A DNA stretch of 64,000 bases from Paramyrothecium sp. XJ0827 (lineage: Eukaryota > Ascomycota > Sordariomycetes > Hypocreales > Stachybotryaceae), in assembly GCA_020881915.1 (NCBI GenBank), contig JAJFPB010000004.1, positions 4,030,001 to 4,094,000 of the forward strand, read 5' to 3'. A program made the translations under genes and the position numbers. Every line of letters starts with the position of its first letter. Position 1 is the first letter of the stretch. Under the pieces are notes generated by a model, which did no database searches, had not been told where the DNA came from, and saw only the letters and a program-made list of their open reading frames with translations. Of the stretch, positions 21,470 to 33,164 are shown one piece after another.

Positions 21470-23770
21470 AACTGCCTGTTCAGGCTGGCGGACAGGAAAC
21501 ACCTATTGTAAGAAGGCTGTAGACGGCTGCTGCGGGTAAACGATGTGGAAATGACTTCGAGAACGACACGGCGATGAGTGTCATCCAGCAGACAAGGAGA
21601 AACGAATAATTGAGGAATGAAGACGGGCACAAAGCTTTGTTTCCCAAACTTAAGACCTGAAGTTCTCTCCAGGCAACCGGCGCCTGAGAAAGTAGTCTAA
21701 GCGGGACGAAAGATCCTTGTCAGGCCATGCAGCCGATTGCACGTCGCGTCCAGTTATGCGGCTGCACTGCCACGGGACGAGGCCGCATTGGAGGGTTTTG
21801 GGGCTTTGACCTTGACGGCGGCGCTTGGTTGGCTGCCTGCCTGGTGAGTGCGCCTGAAACCAGAGGCTCTGATGGCTGGCCCAGCTCAGGTCTGCAAGGC
21901 TGATCCAGATGCTTGGTCAACGATTGCAGGCTGGAGCCGCACCTCCGTGGCAGGGTCGCAGTCAGGTACAGAAGGCAGCCGTGCTCGATGGAGTTGGGCA
22001 GTCCCACTGTCGAAAATCGCAGCCAGTCTGTTGCGAGGTTGACGAGGGGTTCCGCGAGCCACATGCCTCGATAGTCGCTCGGCGGGCATCTCTGCGGTGG
22101 CTTGTGCTACAAGGCAGGCTAACAGCTTGGGAAGAGCGTCAAAGAGCTGACTGGGATTGGCGGCTGAGCGAGGCCGAGCTGCCGTGTTTTGTCCTTCGGC
22201 GGTGCCACCTGAGGTATGACACTGCAGTGACAGCTTCCACCTCATTTCAGTGTCCAGCCGGACCCGGCGGGGGCCGCGATCGGGCCATTCACTGTTTTTC
22301 TCCTGTCTCGGGTCAGGATCGGGCTCCTCTCTCCTCAATCATGATGTCTAGGCAAGCGTTGCCACGTTCAAGCAATCGAGAGTCGGTAGGCAGGGGATTT
22401 GAATTACGACATCTCGGTCCATAGGGGCTCGCACAACACCACGGTGAGAATTTCCACGTATGAGTTGCGCTGGGTTGTTCTGGGGAAGCAAAACATGGAC
22501 TATATTGGTATTAGATCATTTAAGAAGAGTACCTGATACTAGCTCCCGAATAAGGTTGTCTAGCTTGTGTCTCTCCTATCAACTCGAGTCCCGGCTTTCT
22601 GTCCCAAAGCAACGGCCATGGCGAGAGCGCAAGCCGGATGCGGCTTGCCATGTGTAGATCTGCATAAACGGTAGGTACTGTACCTATAGCTAAGGCAGCA
22701 CATTGCCATAAACCAAAACAAACTCACCCATGATATAGTCACATTTCTTCACATTTCTTGAGTCACCTAGCTTACCCTGAACTACGTCGGTCCCGGGTCA
22801 TATCAATCATCTCGACCTCTTTGTCGCCGAGGCTTCGTCTGACCTGCCGATGGCCATGTCAACTACCTGACGTAAAAGCAACATGAACAAATCAGAAGTG
22901 CCTAACTGAGGCCGGGAACCTCGGAGACGCTACGATGGTGCTGGGATGCTATTACTTTTACCACTGACTTGACCTCGCGTCGTGAGGTTGCATCGACGAG
23001 TGGACTCATGGTCCAGAGCCGCAAAGATCGTGTATCGCACTCCATTGACTGCATCCCTCACCTCACCCTTTGCTGGCAAGCCGTGGTAGCGAGTCTGACG
23101 GCGCCTGTACCATTCGCGGGGTTCCCCCAACGAGCAGCACTGTCATGCATTTATCAGCATGGCTTGGCCAAAACTTGATATCTGCAATGCTACACAAGGC
23201 GTCAGTCCTGGCAAGTTTGCAACTGCGGGGCCCCGTATACCTGCCTCCCCTTCTCTCAACTCGCCGTCTACGGAGGCGATTTGATAAACCCTTCGGCGTT
23301 GTCCGCCACGCACCCATGCTCTCGTGGTGCTCTTGTGAGCAGGGAAGAAACAACTTACCCGGCGAACCGGCGTCCGCAGGGCTTTCCTTTTCCACATCTG
23401 GCTTGATGAGCGGCCGGGGCTTGGACATTCACAGGCTGAAAAGAGATGGGTATTTGTCTGATCAAGCTCGCTCGTCCGTGCGAGATCTGCGCTGCTAGGA
23501 TCCTATCTGATGAAGAATGATTCCTCGGCAGTGACTCGCGTGCACCACTGTAATGATACGTGCCTACAAAGAAACGTCCGAAGTATTCCGTCTTCGGGCG
23601 AATAGCGTACCACACACGCTCTCCAAAAGGACCGGGTGTTGGGCGGGCCGTGCTGAAGGTGGGTGGCTTCATATCGGGGGGACCCTTGCTCGATTGGTAG
23701 CTGGCTGCAACGAAAAGCCATAAGATTTTAATGTCGGCAAGTCGCGTCGGCGGGAAAGCACGGGCAGCGA

Positions 23771-23789
23771 GGGAGGGAGGGAGGGAGGG
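23771..23789 (+). repeat. GGGA tandem repeat, potential G-quadruplex
   Basis: Five GGG runs separated by single A residues, which meets the usual sequence criterion for a G-quadruplex with one-base loops. Intergenic. Confidence 0.75.
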
Positions 23790-24920
23790 ATTCGAGGGAG
23801 ACGAGTAATACGGCACCGAACGGAGAGGACAGCTCGCCAAGGCACATGCGTACGCCTGCATTCCTGCGAGCCTGCAAGCTGCACATGTCATGCTGATGCA
23901 CTCATGGACTTAGGCGAGAGGCTAGAGAGCGTGCCTCCTTGAACATGACATCAACGTGGTGGCAGCACGGCAACGCCTCCCGCCCCAGAAAAGCATTTGG
24001 TATGGAGGTGCTCACCAAATAAACGCACAGATTGGTGATTTCGAATCCGTGCCGTAAGTTACGCCACGAGATTGCGGGGTCATGGAGAGGAGGAAATGCT
24101 CGATATCGCATGAGCCATGTGATGTGACGGAGAAATCTCATCGGACTTAGAGTCCAACACATGATTCGGTCTCTCTACGATGCAAGATGGCCAGACAAGG
24201 GGGGACAAAAAGGCCGGTCATTGGTGAAGTGCGGCAAGGGGGCCGAAAGAGAGAGGCAGCATGTGCTCAGTGGCCCAACTTGGCCTGCGAGTTGAGTGCT
24301 TGCCCGTCGCGATCCTTGCCGACCGGTGAAGTCGATCAACCACTGTCCGCGATGGTCAAACAGCTGAAAACGTCCACGGGCCGGCGATTCGTGCGTGGCT
24401 GAGCGGGTGCATGCCCGGCACCCGCAGAATGCATCACATCCTTGTTCGCCGGGGGCACCTCGGGGTTCTCGACAACAACCCCGAAAGAAAGGGCATCGGT
24501 GCAGTGATGGCAACGGCAATGTAATAGCTGGCACTCTTTCTCTTGCCGGAGGGCAAGCAGGTGAGAGGCAGTCACCAACGGTGCGGCGCCGCTTGGTACG
24601 ATGCTCGTTGTTCCTGCAATCTCCCGTGACTCGTGAAGTCGAATCCGCGAAGGGCGGTGTAGGACTGTCAGATTTTACAAACTTGTGCTAGAAAGGTTCC
24701 TTTGCGCTTTGTAGAACAAGGTCAAGGTCATGGCCTGGAGCTGATCAAAGCAAGGGGAGGCACTGCCAGGTAGGTGGATGATGTACGGGTGACTTCTCGA
24801 GGTTGGCAGCAAGGGGCTTGGAGAGCACGGTAGGTACGCAGGCAAGGGGTAAGGGATCAAGGCAGACTGCAAACTGCTTTTGGATTCAATTGTGAGAACC
24901 AGGTGCTAGAAAATTCGCTG

Positions 24921-24980
24921 TAAAACCCCCCATCTTGAAGGCCAATTCACTTACAAGTTGAGCTTACTCGGGGGGTTTTA
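24921..24980. repeat. Perfect 11-bp inverted repeat with 38-nt spacer
   Basis: TAAAACCCCCC at 24921-24931 is the exact reverse complement of the sequence at 24970-24980. Could be a tiny MITE remnant or a stem-loop. No target-site duplication is clear. Confidence 0.7.
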
Positions 24981-25315
24981 TTAGAAATAGTTTTCATACT
25001 GCCATAGTAAAAATAGGTAGAAATGACTACACTGGATGTTTTCGCGACCCCTACTCGTTAATCGCCTGATGACGATTGTGCCGTCCAAGTCATGGCAATG
25101 CATGTATGAACACTGTACTCGTGGTCGATTCACCAGTCTGAGCAAGCTGTTTCGGCTCTATCGTCATTTCTGATAACTAATGGCGAGATTCGTTTCTCCT
25201 GTAGTTAGCAAGACAGGGCGAGCGGCAGCGGACAGTACCAACACAGAACCTGGTGATCTTTTGTCCTAGCAGCCAGCCTTAAGTACTCCTAGCAGTACAC
25301 CCACCGTATTTTAAA

Positions 25316-25410
25316 AGGGATAAAACAGTAATATCATCGTTTTCATCACCAAAAAGACTAACAGTAATATTATTCAGTGATCAAAACGGTGATGTCGGTG
25401 TTCTATCCCT
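25316..25410. mobile_element. MITE-like imperfect inverted repeat
   Basis: Left arm 25316-25345 begins AGGGATAAAACA; right arm 25381-25410 is its reverse complement at 23 of 30 positions, with a 35-nt spacer. Five of the seven mismatches are transitions. The size and AT-rich body suggest a small non-autonomous DNA element or its remnant. No flanking duplication is evident. Confidence 0.45.
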
Positions 25411-25752
25411 GACAAGACACCAGGGGTGGGCTCGTGGGAGTAGGTAGGGGGGTAGGAAGTTCAAAGGTACCCTGATCATCATTTCTCGTCCAACCGGGTA
25501 AGAGCTTTCGCGATCTTCATTTGACCGTCAAGGGGGTCAACAGTCCAGCGGACATTTCAGTGTAAATCTCAGCCTTGGTGCTTGATCAACAGACACGTGC
25601 CGCACGGGCACAGTGGCCGAGCTTCCTCATCGACTGACATCGGCCGAGCCCAACCAAGACCCCCTTGCTCCCTCGTGGTGCTGGGTTGGGCAGCACGTTG
25701 CTCCCCTCTTCCCACATCGAGCATCCACATCTACACCCTGCCGGCCCAGGAA

Positions 25753-25786
25753 GGGGAAGAAGGGGAGGGGTGTGGGGGTGTGGGGG
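25753..25786 (+). repeat. G-rich cluster, potential G-quadruplex
   Basis: Five runs of four or five G within 34 bases (25753-56, 25762-65, 25767-70, 25774-78, 25782-86). Intergenic, no gene nearby. Confidence 0.65.
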
Positions 25787-28375
25787 CGTTGGAAGGCTTC
25801 TGGAACATCCGGCTTTCGTGAGGGGACGAGATGGGAGCTGGGCGGCTTCGGGGAGGGGTGGGCGACGTGTGGTGACAGAAAAGCGCAGGCTTCATTCTCG
25901 TTTCCATGTGAATGAATGCAGGCCACCCCCGACATGGGTCTTCAGTTTGCCTGTCGTTGGCATAGCGAGAACAAGCATTGGCGAAACGAATAGTGTTGGA
26001 TCTATTTGAACTGCTGTTGACCTCACATGCGCAAAACCATTACCAGGTGCAGCCTTTGGAGAGATTCCCGGCTCATACCACGGAGAAGAGGGCAGGCTTG
26101 CAGTGCTGCGCTCTTTTCTGTCACCAGCATGGAGTGTGATCCATGTTGTTTGCACAGACGGGTGGGACAGGGATTGTCGGCGACGCAACGCTCTTTTTGA
26201 CAGGCGCGTGTATCAACATGTTGCAGGCCCCGGTCTGCTTGAAAAACAAATTCCCTCGCTAGGGAGGGAAGATGTCGGTCAATGAATACAGCGGCAGGAC
26301 AGCCAAGACCCCTGCTTAATTAACAAGTTTTATTACGGATACTCTTATACCGTATTGCCGCGGGTTCGGTTGGTGGTTCTCGTCGTGTGCGCAGACCACT
26401 TTCTCTCGGTCCCTGCCTCGGACCAAGGTCGAACGACAGCCGGGTAAAAGGTACAATTGCAAAGCTCCGGAACAAGAGGTTAGAAGAGAGACACGATATA
26501 CGTACAGCGAAATACCTGGTGAGACACAAAGCCACAGGCGCCTTGCCGGCCCCCGCCCAAACTAGCCGCCGCTGCGAAGTGTCTTGGAGACGTTCTTAGA
26601 GCGTCGCAAACAGCCGACCGTTTTGCAACCGCGGCGTCCGGGAGCGGTTGTTCGGGCTGTTTCACATGACACAAAAAGCAAACAGCCTAGATGTCATACA
26701 AGCTGCGCCGCCGCCCATAAGCCGCAAGCCCTGGGCGTGCTTTTCACTCGAACCGTATAAAGCAACAACGGGCGATACTGTCCGGTACCCACTGGTCGTT
26801 AGCTTCCTGAGAGGGGCGGCCGTCAACGACAAGGGAAGGGCGTGCCGTACTGTTTCTGCGATTCCAATTCGAAGCCCGCCTTCTGCAACCCAACCAGAGG
26901 ACCCCTATTACATACAGAATCTCTTATTTACCGCAGAGCCGAGTCTCGCCTTGACCTAGCCCGCCTGCTTCTTAACGCTGGCGAGCGGGGACCCCCCCCC
27001 CCCCGGCTTCGGAGCTAACCCCAGGCGAGAAACAGCCTGGGTTTTCGGGCGGTGGATTGCACGGCGACGACCCAAGTTTCCCGCGACATCCCCCAAAAGA
27101 CTGGCGTCCGGTTTGGAAGCTAGTCGGGTCTAACAGCCAAGGCGAAGGCAAGACGAAGAAACTAAGCCTACATCAGACACGGTAGGAAAGAGAAAAGAGA
27201 GAAAGAAACAAAAAAAAAAAAAACCACTAGAGCTCCCTCTATCGTCGGCGAGTGTCCGTCAGTGGGAGTGGGTTTTTTTGGTACATGAACCAGGAGTGGG
27301 ATCAGGCCAGGATCAATCAGTGAGGCGGACGCTGTCGCTGAATCACGCCGTTATTCGGAACTCCAGGACAGGCGTCAGTTTTCGATACGACGTGAGGTGA
27401 AGTCGCTCGCGCTCAATCGAAAGAGACAAGAGAAAAGTTAGGAAGAGAAGTCCGAGGCCATCGCATCGTGTCCCGTTGTTAACCTTTCGCACTTTCCCCA
27501 ATTCCTCCTTCGTCTTCAAGTCGATCCACTTCCGCTCCTCTACCTCTTTTTTTTTCCTTCTCCCTCTCTTCATTATCCGTTTTTGATCTTCTTCTTCGCC
27601 TTGGGCGACCCGCTGCTGTGCATCTGGTATCCTTGTCGTCGTCTTTTCGGGTTCAATTTATCCATTCTGGGGCCCTATAACAACAACTCGACTCCTCCTT
27701 CCTCCATGTTTGGCGCGGCCGTGTTGCCACTTACGGCTTTGCATTCTTTTTGTTGATCCTTCTCCCCCACGAAGGCAGACTTGCGCCGCGCTGTGCTGCA
27801 TGGCAAATTCCTGGATTCGTGCACTGCATACGCTACGCTACACCTTTGCCTCGCAGCAAGCCGGCGAACAAGTCAAGGGCTAGGCCTGACAGTGAGTCTG
27901 CCAGCTGGCGGATTGTTTGTACAATACACAACACAAACGGAGCCAATTGGACATTCTACCTCCTTTGAGTTCAAACTCAATCCTCGTCCAACTTCCGTTC
28001 CTCCCATTACATGCGCACTCAGCCGACCGCCCGACCTCTCACTCCTTGCGACTGCAACAAATCACCACCAGCTTCGACGCCTTTCTCGCCGATCCCCCGG
28101 TGTACGGCTCTCCCCCCCCTGGAGAAAACCAATCTACATCATCGACAGGGGATCGCCAGTTCAGCCAGCGTCGTTTCGACTCTCTCTTCAATTAATTGCA
28201 GCAAGCCTCACATCCTGGTCCCTCGACAACGGCCTGGTTACTCTTCTTTTCTCTTCTCTCTCTATCCTCCCTCTCCGTATTCATTACGCACGCTCTCTCG
28301 ACGCTCGATTACAAACCCTGCCAGCCGCAACGATAAGATAACCTCCTACGCAAAAACTCCGACGACCGATACGTC

Positions 28376-30494
28376 ATGACATATATTGTAAGTCAGACAG
28401 GAGAAAACACACACGTTGGCCTGACAGACACACATGTTTCGTTTCTGCGTTCTGCACTTTCCCCAACGATGCATGCAGCTCGCATGACGCCTTACCTCTT
28501 CTGCTCTCCCCTGTTGACCTCCCGCATCCCTCTCGGTGATGCCCGCCCTCTGTCACACTGACGGCTATGATCCTCCCGTCGAGTGACGAGTGACAGTGCC
28601 CGCGCTCTTTTATCCACCCACTGCCACACCTTTCCAGAGCACCCACCCTTTTCGCACTTCCCTGTCCCCTATCCCAGTCCCTACTACACACCGCCTCGCG
28701 CTCCGCTACAGTTGTCGCGATGCTGCCTCCCTATAATAAAGATTGACTCGGCCGGCCCTCTAGGAGAGCTTCGCTGATGTCTTGTGGCCGCTCCGCTCCT
28801 GCACTCGCACACTTGGCTGGCCTCCCAGTTGTTTTTTTGCCAACATGTCCTTCCCCAACATTGCCCCCGAACCTCCCCATCTTTGCTACTGGCCTTAGGC
28901 TCCATTGAGCAGAGTCGCCTGGCCCTCCCACAAACTCCCCCACGCTGAGCCCAAGGTTTACATGCGCCATGGTTCCCTCGACCTAGACGATCAGGTCGAT
29001 GCCCCTCCCCCCACGCCCAGTAACCGAGTGCCGTCTTCGCATTGGCCTTGCGCCTACCTTTTCAATATGGGCAAGACAATCGGGCTAATGTCCAGCCTCC
29101 AGCTATGTCTAGCTCACTACTGCGATACCCATGGACCGACTCCATTGATGGTTACGGAAGGCATCCCCGCCGCCTGTTCAATATGCTTCGAGGATAATTC
29201 CCTTGTCATCAGTGGGCAGCGTCGCCCCAGCGCAGCGGCCGAGAGCCCCGTGACCGTTACCGATGCCCTGCGGGAGCTGACGCTCGCGCGCACCGTTTCC
29301 GACTCGGCGGCCGATTTCCACGCCCAGGGTCATTCGCAACGCCCGTCGGTGAACCGCAGTCAGCTCTCTGCCGGCGCCCATAGTCCCGTTCCTTCGGCTC
29401 TCAACACCCCCCCGGAGAGCCCTCGCCCCACGTTCCAACAGCCGCGCCGCGACTCTAGCTATCGGCGGACATACGACGAGACTGTCACAAAGAAACAGGG
29501 CCCTTGCGATAACTGCGCGATGACCCTCCCTCGGCGTCAAACTGGCACCACGGGCAGTGTCGTTGATTCTCATTCTCAGAGCCGGAGCCCAACACTAAGG
29601 ACCCGCGCACCCGCTGAGCGTGTCTTTGGCCAGTCCGGACAGGCATCCCCACCAATATCTCAGTCGTCCAGTGATACGGATAGCGAACACGACGTACCAA
29701 GACGCGCGCGCAACAAGAGGGTAGATTTGCCCGTCAGTGCCCGGGACCGGTCGAGCTCGAGTACTTCCACCTTATCGGAACGGCCTCCCCACCATATCCA
29801 TTACGTCGACTACACATCTACACATGAGCCCGTTCTTCCTAATTCCTTCTCGCTTCTCCGCGCTTCGTGTCTGCGCGCTCTTTCCTTCGAGACTCTGCCC
29901 CGTGCTCCGACAACATCGTCGCCCGCCACTTCTCCCTTGGGCCCAGGGCCTCCATCGTTTGTCACAACGCAGAGCGCCGGCTCTGCGGCTTCCGGCGGTC
30001 CAATCTTCTTCGGGGACTCTCTCGCTGGATATACCACAGCCTACATCTTCCGCATCCCTGATGTGCACGCCCGTGGTCATAAGCGTGTCTACGCCTTTCT
30101 CGCTCTCAGCACCCACAAAGAACGCCTCGCCATGAGGACGTTCGCTGTCATCTCAACGGCCTTCCGAGATCTTGCGACCTGGATACAACAGCTTGCCGAA
30201 GCTGAAGCCGAGCGGTCGGCTTCATCCTCACCCGTTGGCACATCGCTTCAAAGTGGGGCCGGATATCCCAAACCACAAGCCTCGGCTTTTGATGCCTCTG
30301 CTGCGGAACGTGGAGGAAGCAGCTTCCTTACTGGTGGTAGTGGCTTCACTCGACGGATGGGCGGCGGTGTGGGTGCCTCCGCACCCAAAGCCCGCGGATT
30401 GGCTGAGCTGGTCGGCCAACCAGACTTCTTCATCGAACTTCACAAGAGATTCGTTCATCTCCTGTTCGAAGTCGGAGTTACCCTCAACGGGTAG
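28376..30494 (+). CDS. lst7: LST7/folliculin-family protein (longin domain)
   Basis: Preferred model: 28376-28387 joined to 29103-30494 (467 residues), with a 715-nt intron (donor GTAAGT, branch GCTAATG, acceptor CCTCCAG). This gives an N-terminus MTYILCLAHYCDTHGPTPLM, resembling the LAHFC.VHGPTPLMVTEG start of fungal folliculins. Without that splice the frame could start at 29067 (MGKTIGLMSS) or 28962. Domain evidence: the N-terminal longin motif; two CxxC pairs (CSICFED and CDNCAM) separated by a Ser/Pro-rich loop; then the second longin half from GPIFFGDSLAGYTTAYIFRIPD through AFLALSTHKERLAMRTFAVI and FIELHKRFVHLLFEVGV. The Lst7-Lst4 complex of yeast is a GAP toward the Rag GTPase Gtr2 at the vacuole in TORC1 amino-acid signalling. 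The stop at 30494 leaves no large C-terminal DENN region, like yeast Lst7. Confidence 0.82.
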
Positions 30495-31713
30495 GAGAAG
30501 CCCTGTCCAACTCCCGTTCGTCAACGGCCACATACGTTTTGGAGCGATCCGTTTCCTTGCCTTGAGACACTACGCCAATAATTTCCAAGTCTTGGATCAG
30601 GTCATTGGCTCTTCAAGGAGGCGCAGTTTGCTTCCTTCTTTACCCATTACCTCTTCCGCCATGACCAACGGCCGCTTCTCTTCTCGGCTCCTGGTCAAGT
30701 CTTCCTTCACCAGCATAGCACAGGCGTTTCAACAAATTTGTTTTCTTTTCCATTCTGGGAAGAGGCGTAATGGGTAATGATAATGCGAGAGCTACCTTGA
30801 TCTTTTTCTTTTTCTTTCGCACTCTATTGTCAGAGTGTTTCATTTCTCGTCCATTCAAGCTCGAATACCTCTGATGCGTTGCAACTGCGATGGCGAGGCG
30901 AAATGGACGGGAACTCGAATGATGCCATGGCGTAGCATAGCTAGGTTTCACGACCGTCTATGTCATGAGCGGGATGTACGTTACATTCCCTCTTAGTGAG
31001 GGAACTGCGAAATCAGCAATGAACAATTACCATAGACCGGGGAATCAAATTCCTCCTACACGGATGGATGGATAGGGGCACAAAAAGGACAACCAAGGGA
31101 ACCTGGAAAACAAAAAGGGCTGGAACATTGTGTCTCCGAAAAGACAAGTGTTGTGTTTCTATTTATTGTGCTGGACACCGGCTTCAGGAGTCAAGGAGCA
31201 ATGAGAGGATTGCAATCGTTATGAAGTCGTGCACAGGGTATGCGACTAACCAGCATTCATGACGCCCTGTCACGATCATCTTATTAGAGAGAACCACTTG
31301 AGACTAGATTAACGCGCCATGACTCGTTACATGATTCGATAATCATTCAGACCTGCGTATGTACATGCATTTGTGGTAGCAGTGGCAACGACAAGTGATT
31401 TCATCATGCCTCACTGGTCTGTATAAGCATGCCTCTCGGAAGTTTAGGTTGATGCAAGCACATGGACGCTTTTCTATTCAGTGTCCGTCATACATGCACT
31501 ATGGTACAAATTACATGAGCTAGTAGGTCCGGTTCACGGCATCTGCTAACCCTGATTGTTTTCTTTCCTGTCCTGTTCCGTATCATCCGATGCGAATACG
31601 ACGCGAGCGCAAGCCGTATGATCCCCCAACTCCTCTTTCCATCCCTGATCGTCCATATCCAGTCTATGCCGCCAAAGTCCCCGGCACAGCCCCGAACTCG
31701 CTGACTGGCCCAT
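30495..31713. other. Convergent intergenic region between LST7 and RPT3
   Basis: Holds the 3' UTRs of LST7 (+) and RPT3 (-). No other gene recognised. Confidence 0.6.
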
Positions 31714-33164
31714 TTATTTGTAGAAGTCAAACTTGTTGTCGTCGCTGGTGCCCTTGACCTGGCTTGAGTAGGCGTCCTCGAGATCGGTCTGGATGATGTT
31801 GTAGCGGTTCTTGCGGACGGCGCGCAGACCGGCCTCCTGCATGATGGCGGCAATGACGGCACCGGAAAGGGGGTCGTTGCGGACAATTAAGCTGTCGAGG
31901 TCGACCTCGGGGGCGAGGCTCATCTTGCTAGCAATGGTAGAGAAGATGAGTCGGCGTTCGCGGCGATCCCGGAGAGAGGGGAACTCAATCTTCCTGTCCA
32001 GACGACCGGGACGTAGCAGGGCAGGGTCGAGAGTGTCGGCACGGTTGGTGGCCATAATGACCTTTACGTTTGATGTCTGGTCGAAGCCATCCATCTGGTT
32101 GAGCAGCTCGAGGAGAATACGCTGGACCTCGCGATCAGCGCCAGTCTGGGCATCGAAACGCTTCGTGGCAATGGCATCGATTTCATCGATGAAGATGATT
32201 GCAGGCGAGTTCTCACGAGCCATGCGGAAGACGTCACGGACCATGCGAGGACCTTCACCGAGATACTTCTGGACGAACTCGGAGCCGACAACGCGGATGA
32301 AGCTGGCCGTGGTAGAGTTGGCGACGGCCTTTACAAGCATGGTCTTGCCGGTACCGGGAGGGCCGTAGAGCAGCACGCCGCGGGGAGGGTCAATACCAAT
32401 CTGCTTGTAGAGATCGAAGTGGGTGAGAGGCAGCTCGACCGCTTCACGGATTTCTTGCTTCTGCATGTCCAGACCACCGACATCAGCATACGTTACATCG
32501 GGCTTTTCGTCTGCGCCGAGCATGGCGATAGAGGAGTCGGCCTCGGGCGGCAGGATGTCGACAAGAGCGTTGGAGTGTCTGTGGAGGGCGACGGAGGAGG
32601 AGGGCTTGAGCTTCTCGCGGTCGAGGGTCGATAGTATACGGACGACATAGTTTGAGCCTGTGCTTGACTGTACGATTCCGGTGCTGTTGAAGGGTCTGTT
32701 AGCAAGAGCGCTCCTCGAGCAAATGTACGGAGTTTTCTCACTTCTGATCAATGGCCTCCATGAATTGGCCGATGACTAGAGGTACACTCTGGATGCGCTT
32801 GATCTCTTCTTGAGCTCGCACCAGCTCCCGCTTCAAGCTCCTTTCCATAAAGTTAGCCCCTTGCGAGCACGGTCAGAATAGTTGTCCGTCGGGCCATACC
32901 TCTGCTCATCCTTGATGTACTCCTCCTGCAGCTGGATGTATCTGGACGTCATCGTTAGCGACACCGCTGGACTTGCCACACGAGCCGGGGGGGGCGGCTG
33001 GAGCCGTACTCTAATTGCCTCTGCAGCTTCTTCAGGTTCGCGTAGTCGTCGCCTCCCTCTGTTGAAACGCCTTCGAAGTGATCGATGTTGGGGATGGTCG
33101 AGGGAGCTGCCTTCTTGTGAGGCGGAACATGGTTCGACGGGTTTTCCACAGCGACGTCGCCCAT
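31714..33164 (-). CDS. rpt3: 26S proteasome regulatory ATPase RPT3
   Basis: Minus-strand join 33164-33010, 32941-32900, 32840-32742, 32683-31714: 421 residues, four exons, introns of 57-68 nt. The order is an N-terminal tail ([18 protein letters not shown]), a coiled coil ([20 protein letters not shown]), an OB-fold segment ([17 protein letters not shown]) and an AAA domain. The AAA domain shows Walker A GPPGTGKT, Walker B IIFIDEID, the second region of homology ([17 protein letters not shown]) and arginine fingers. The C-terminus ends in FYK, the HbYX motif by which Rpt3 docks into the 20S core and opens its gate. Wording such as [20 protein letters not shown] and [14 protein letters not shown] is specific to Rpt3 among the six Rpt subunits. 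It acts in the 19S base in cytosol and nucleus, unfolding ubiquitinated substrates. Confidence 0.97.

Larger units (their letters stand above)
21470..28375. other. Gene-poor region of about 6.9 kb
   Basis: No open frame resembles a known protein or carries a convincing exon-intron structure. It contains a perfect 11-bp inverted repeat (24921-24980), a MITE-like inverted repeat (25316-25410), G-run clusters (23771-23789 and 25753-25786), a C13 run (about 26992-27004) and a poly-A run near 27210. From about 27400 the plus strand becomes strongly pyrimidine-rich, as expected for the LST7 promoter and leader. Confidence 0.55.

Noticed and set aside
22330..22440. Possible tRNA on the minus strand (TTCAAATCCCC-like T-loop)
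   Set aside because: The flanking bases cannot form the T-stem or an acceptor stem, and no anticodon arm fits.
23355..23891. 178-codon minus-strand frame in the gene-poor region
   Set aside because: No domain, no plausible splice structure, composition random-like, and it includes a GGGA microsatellite.
25605..25640. GTGGCCGAGC resembling a tRNA-Ser/Leu D-arm
   Set aside because: No matching T-loop or acceptor stem within 120 bases.
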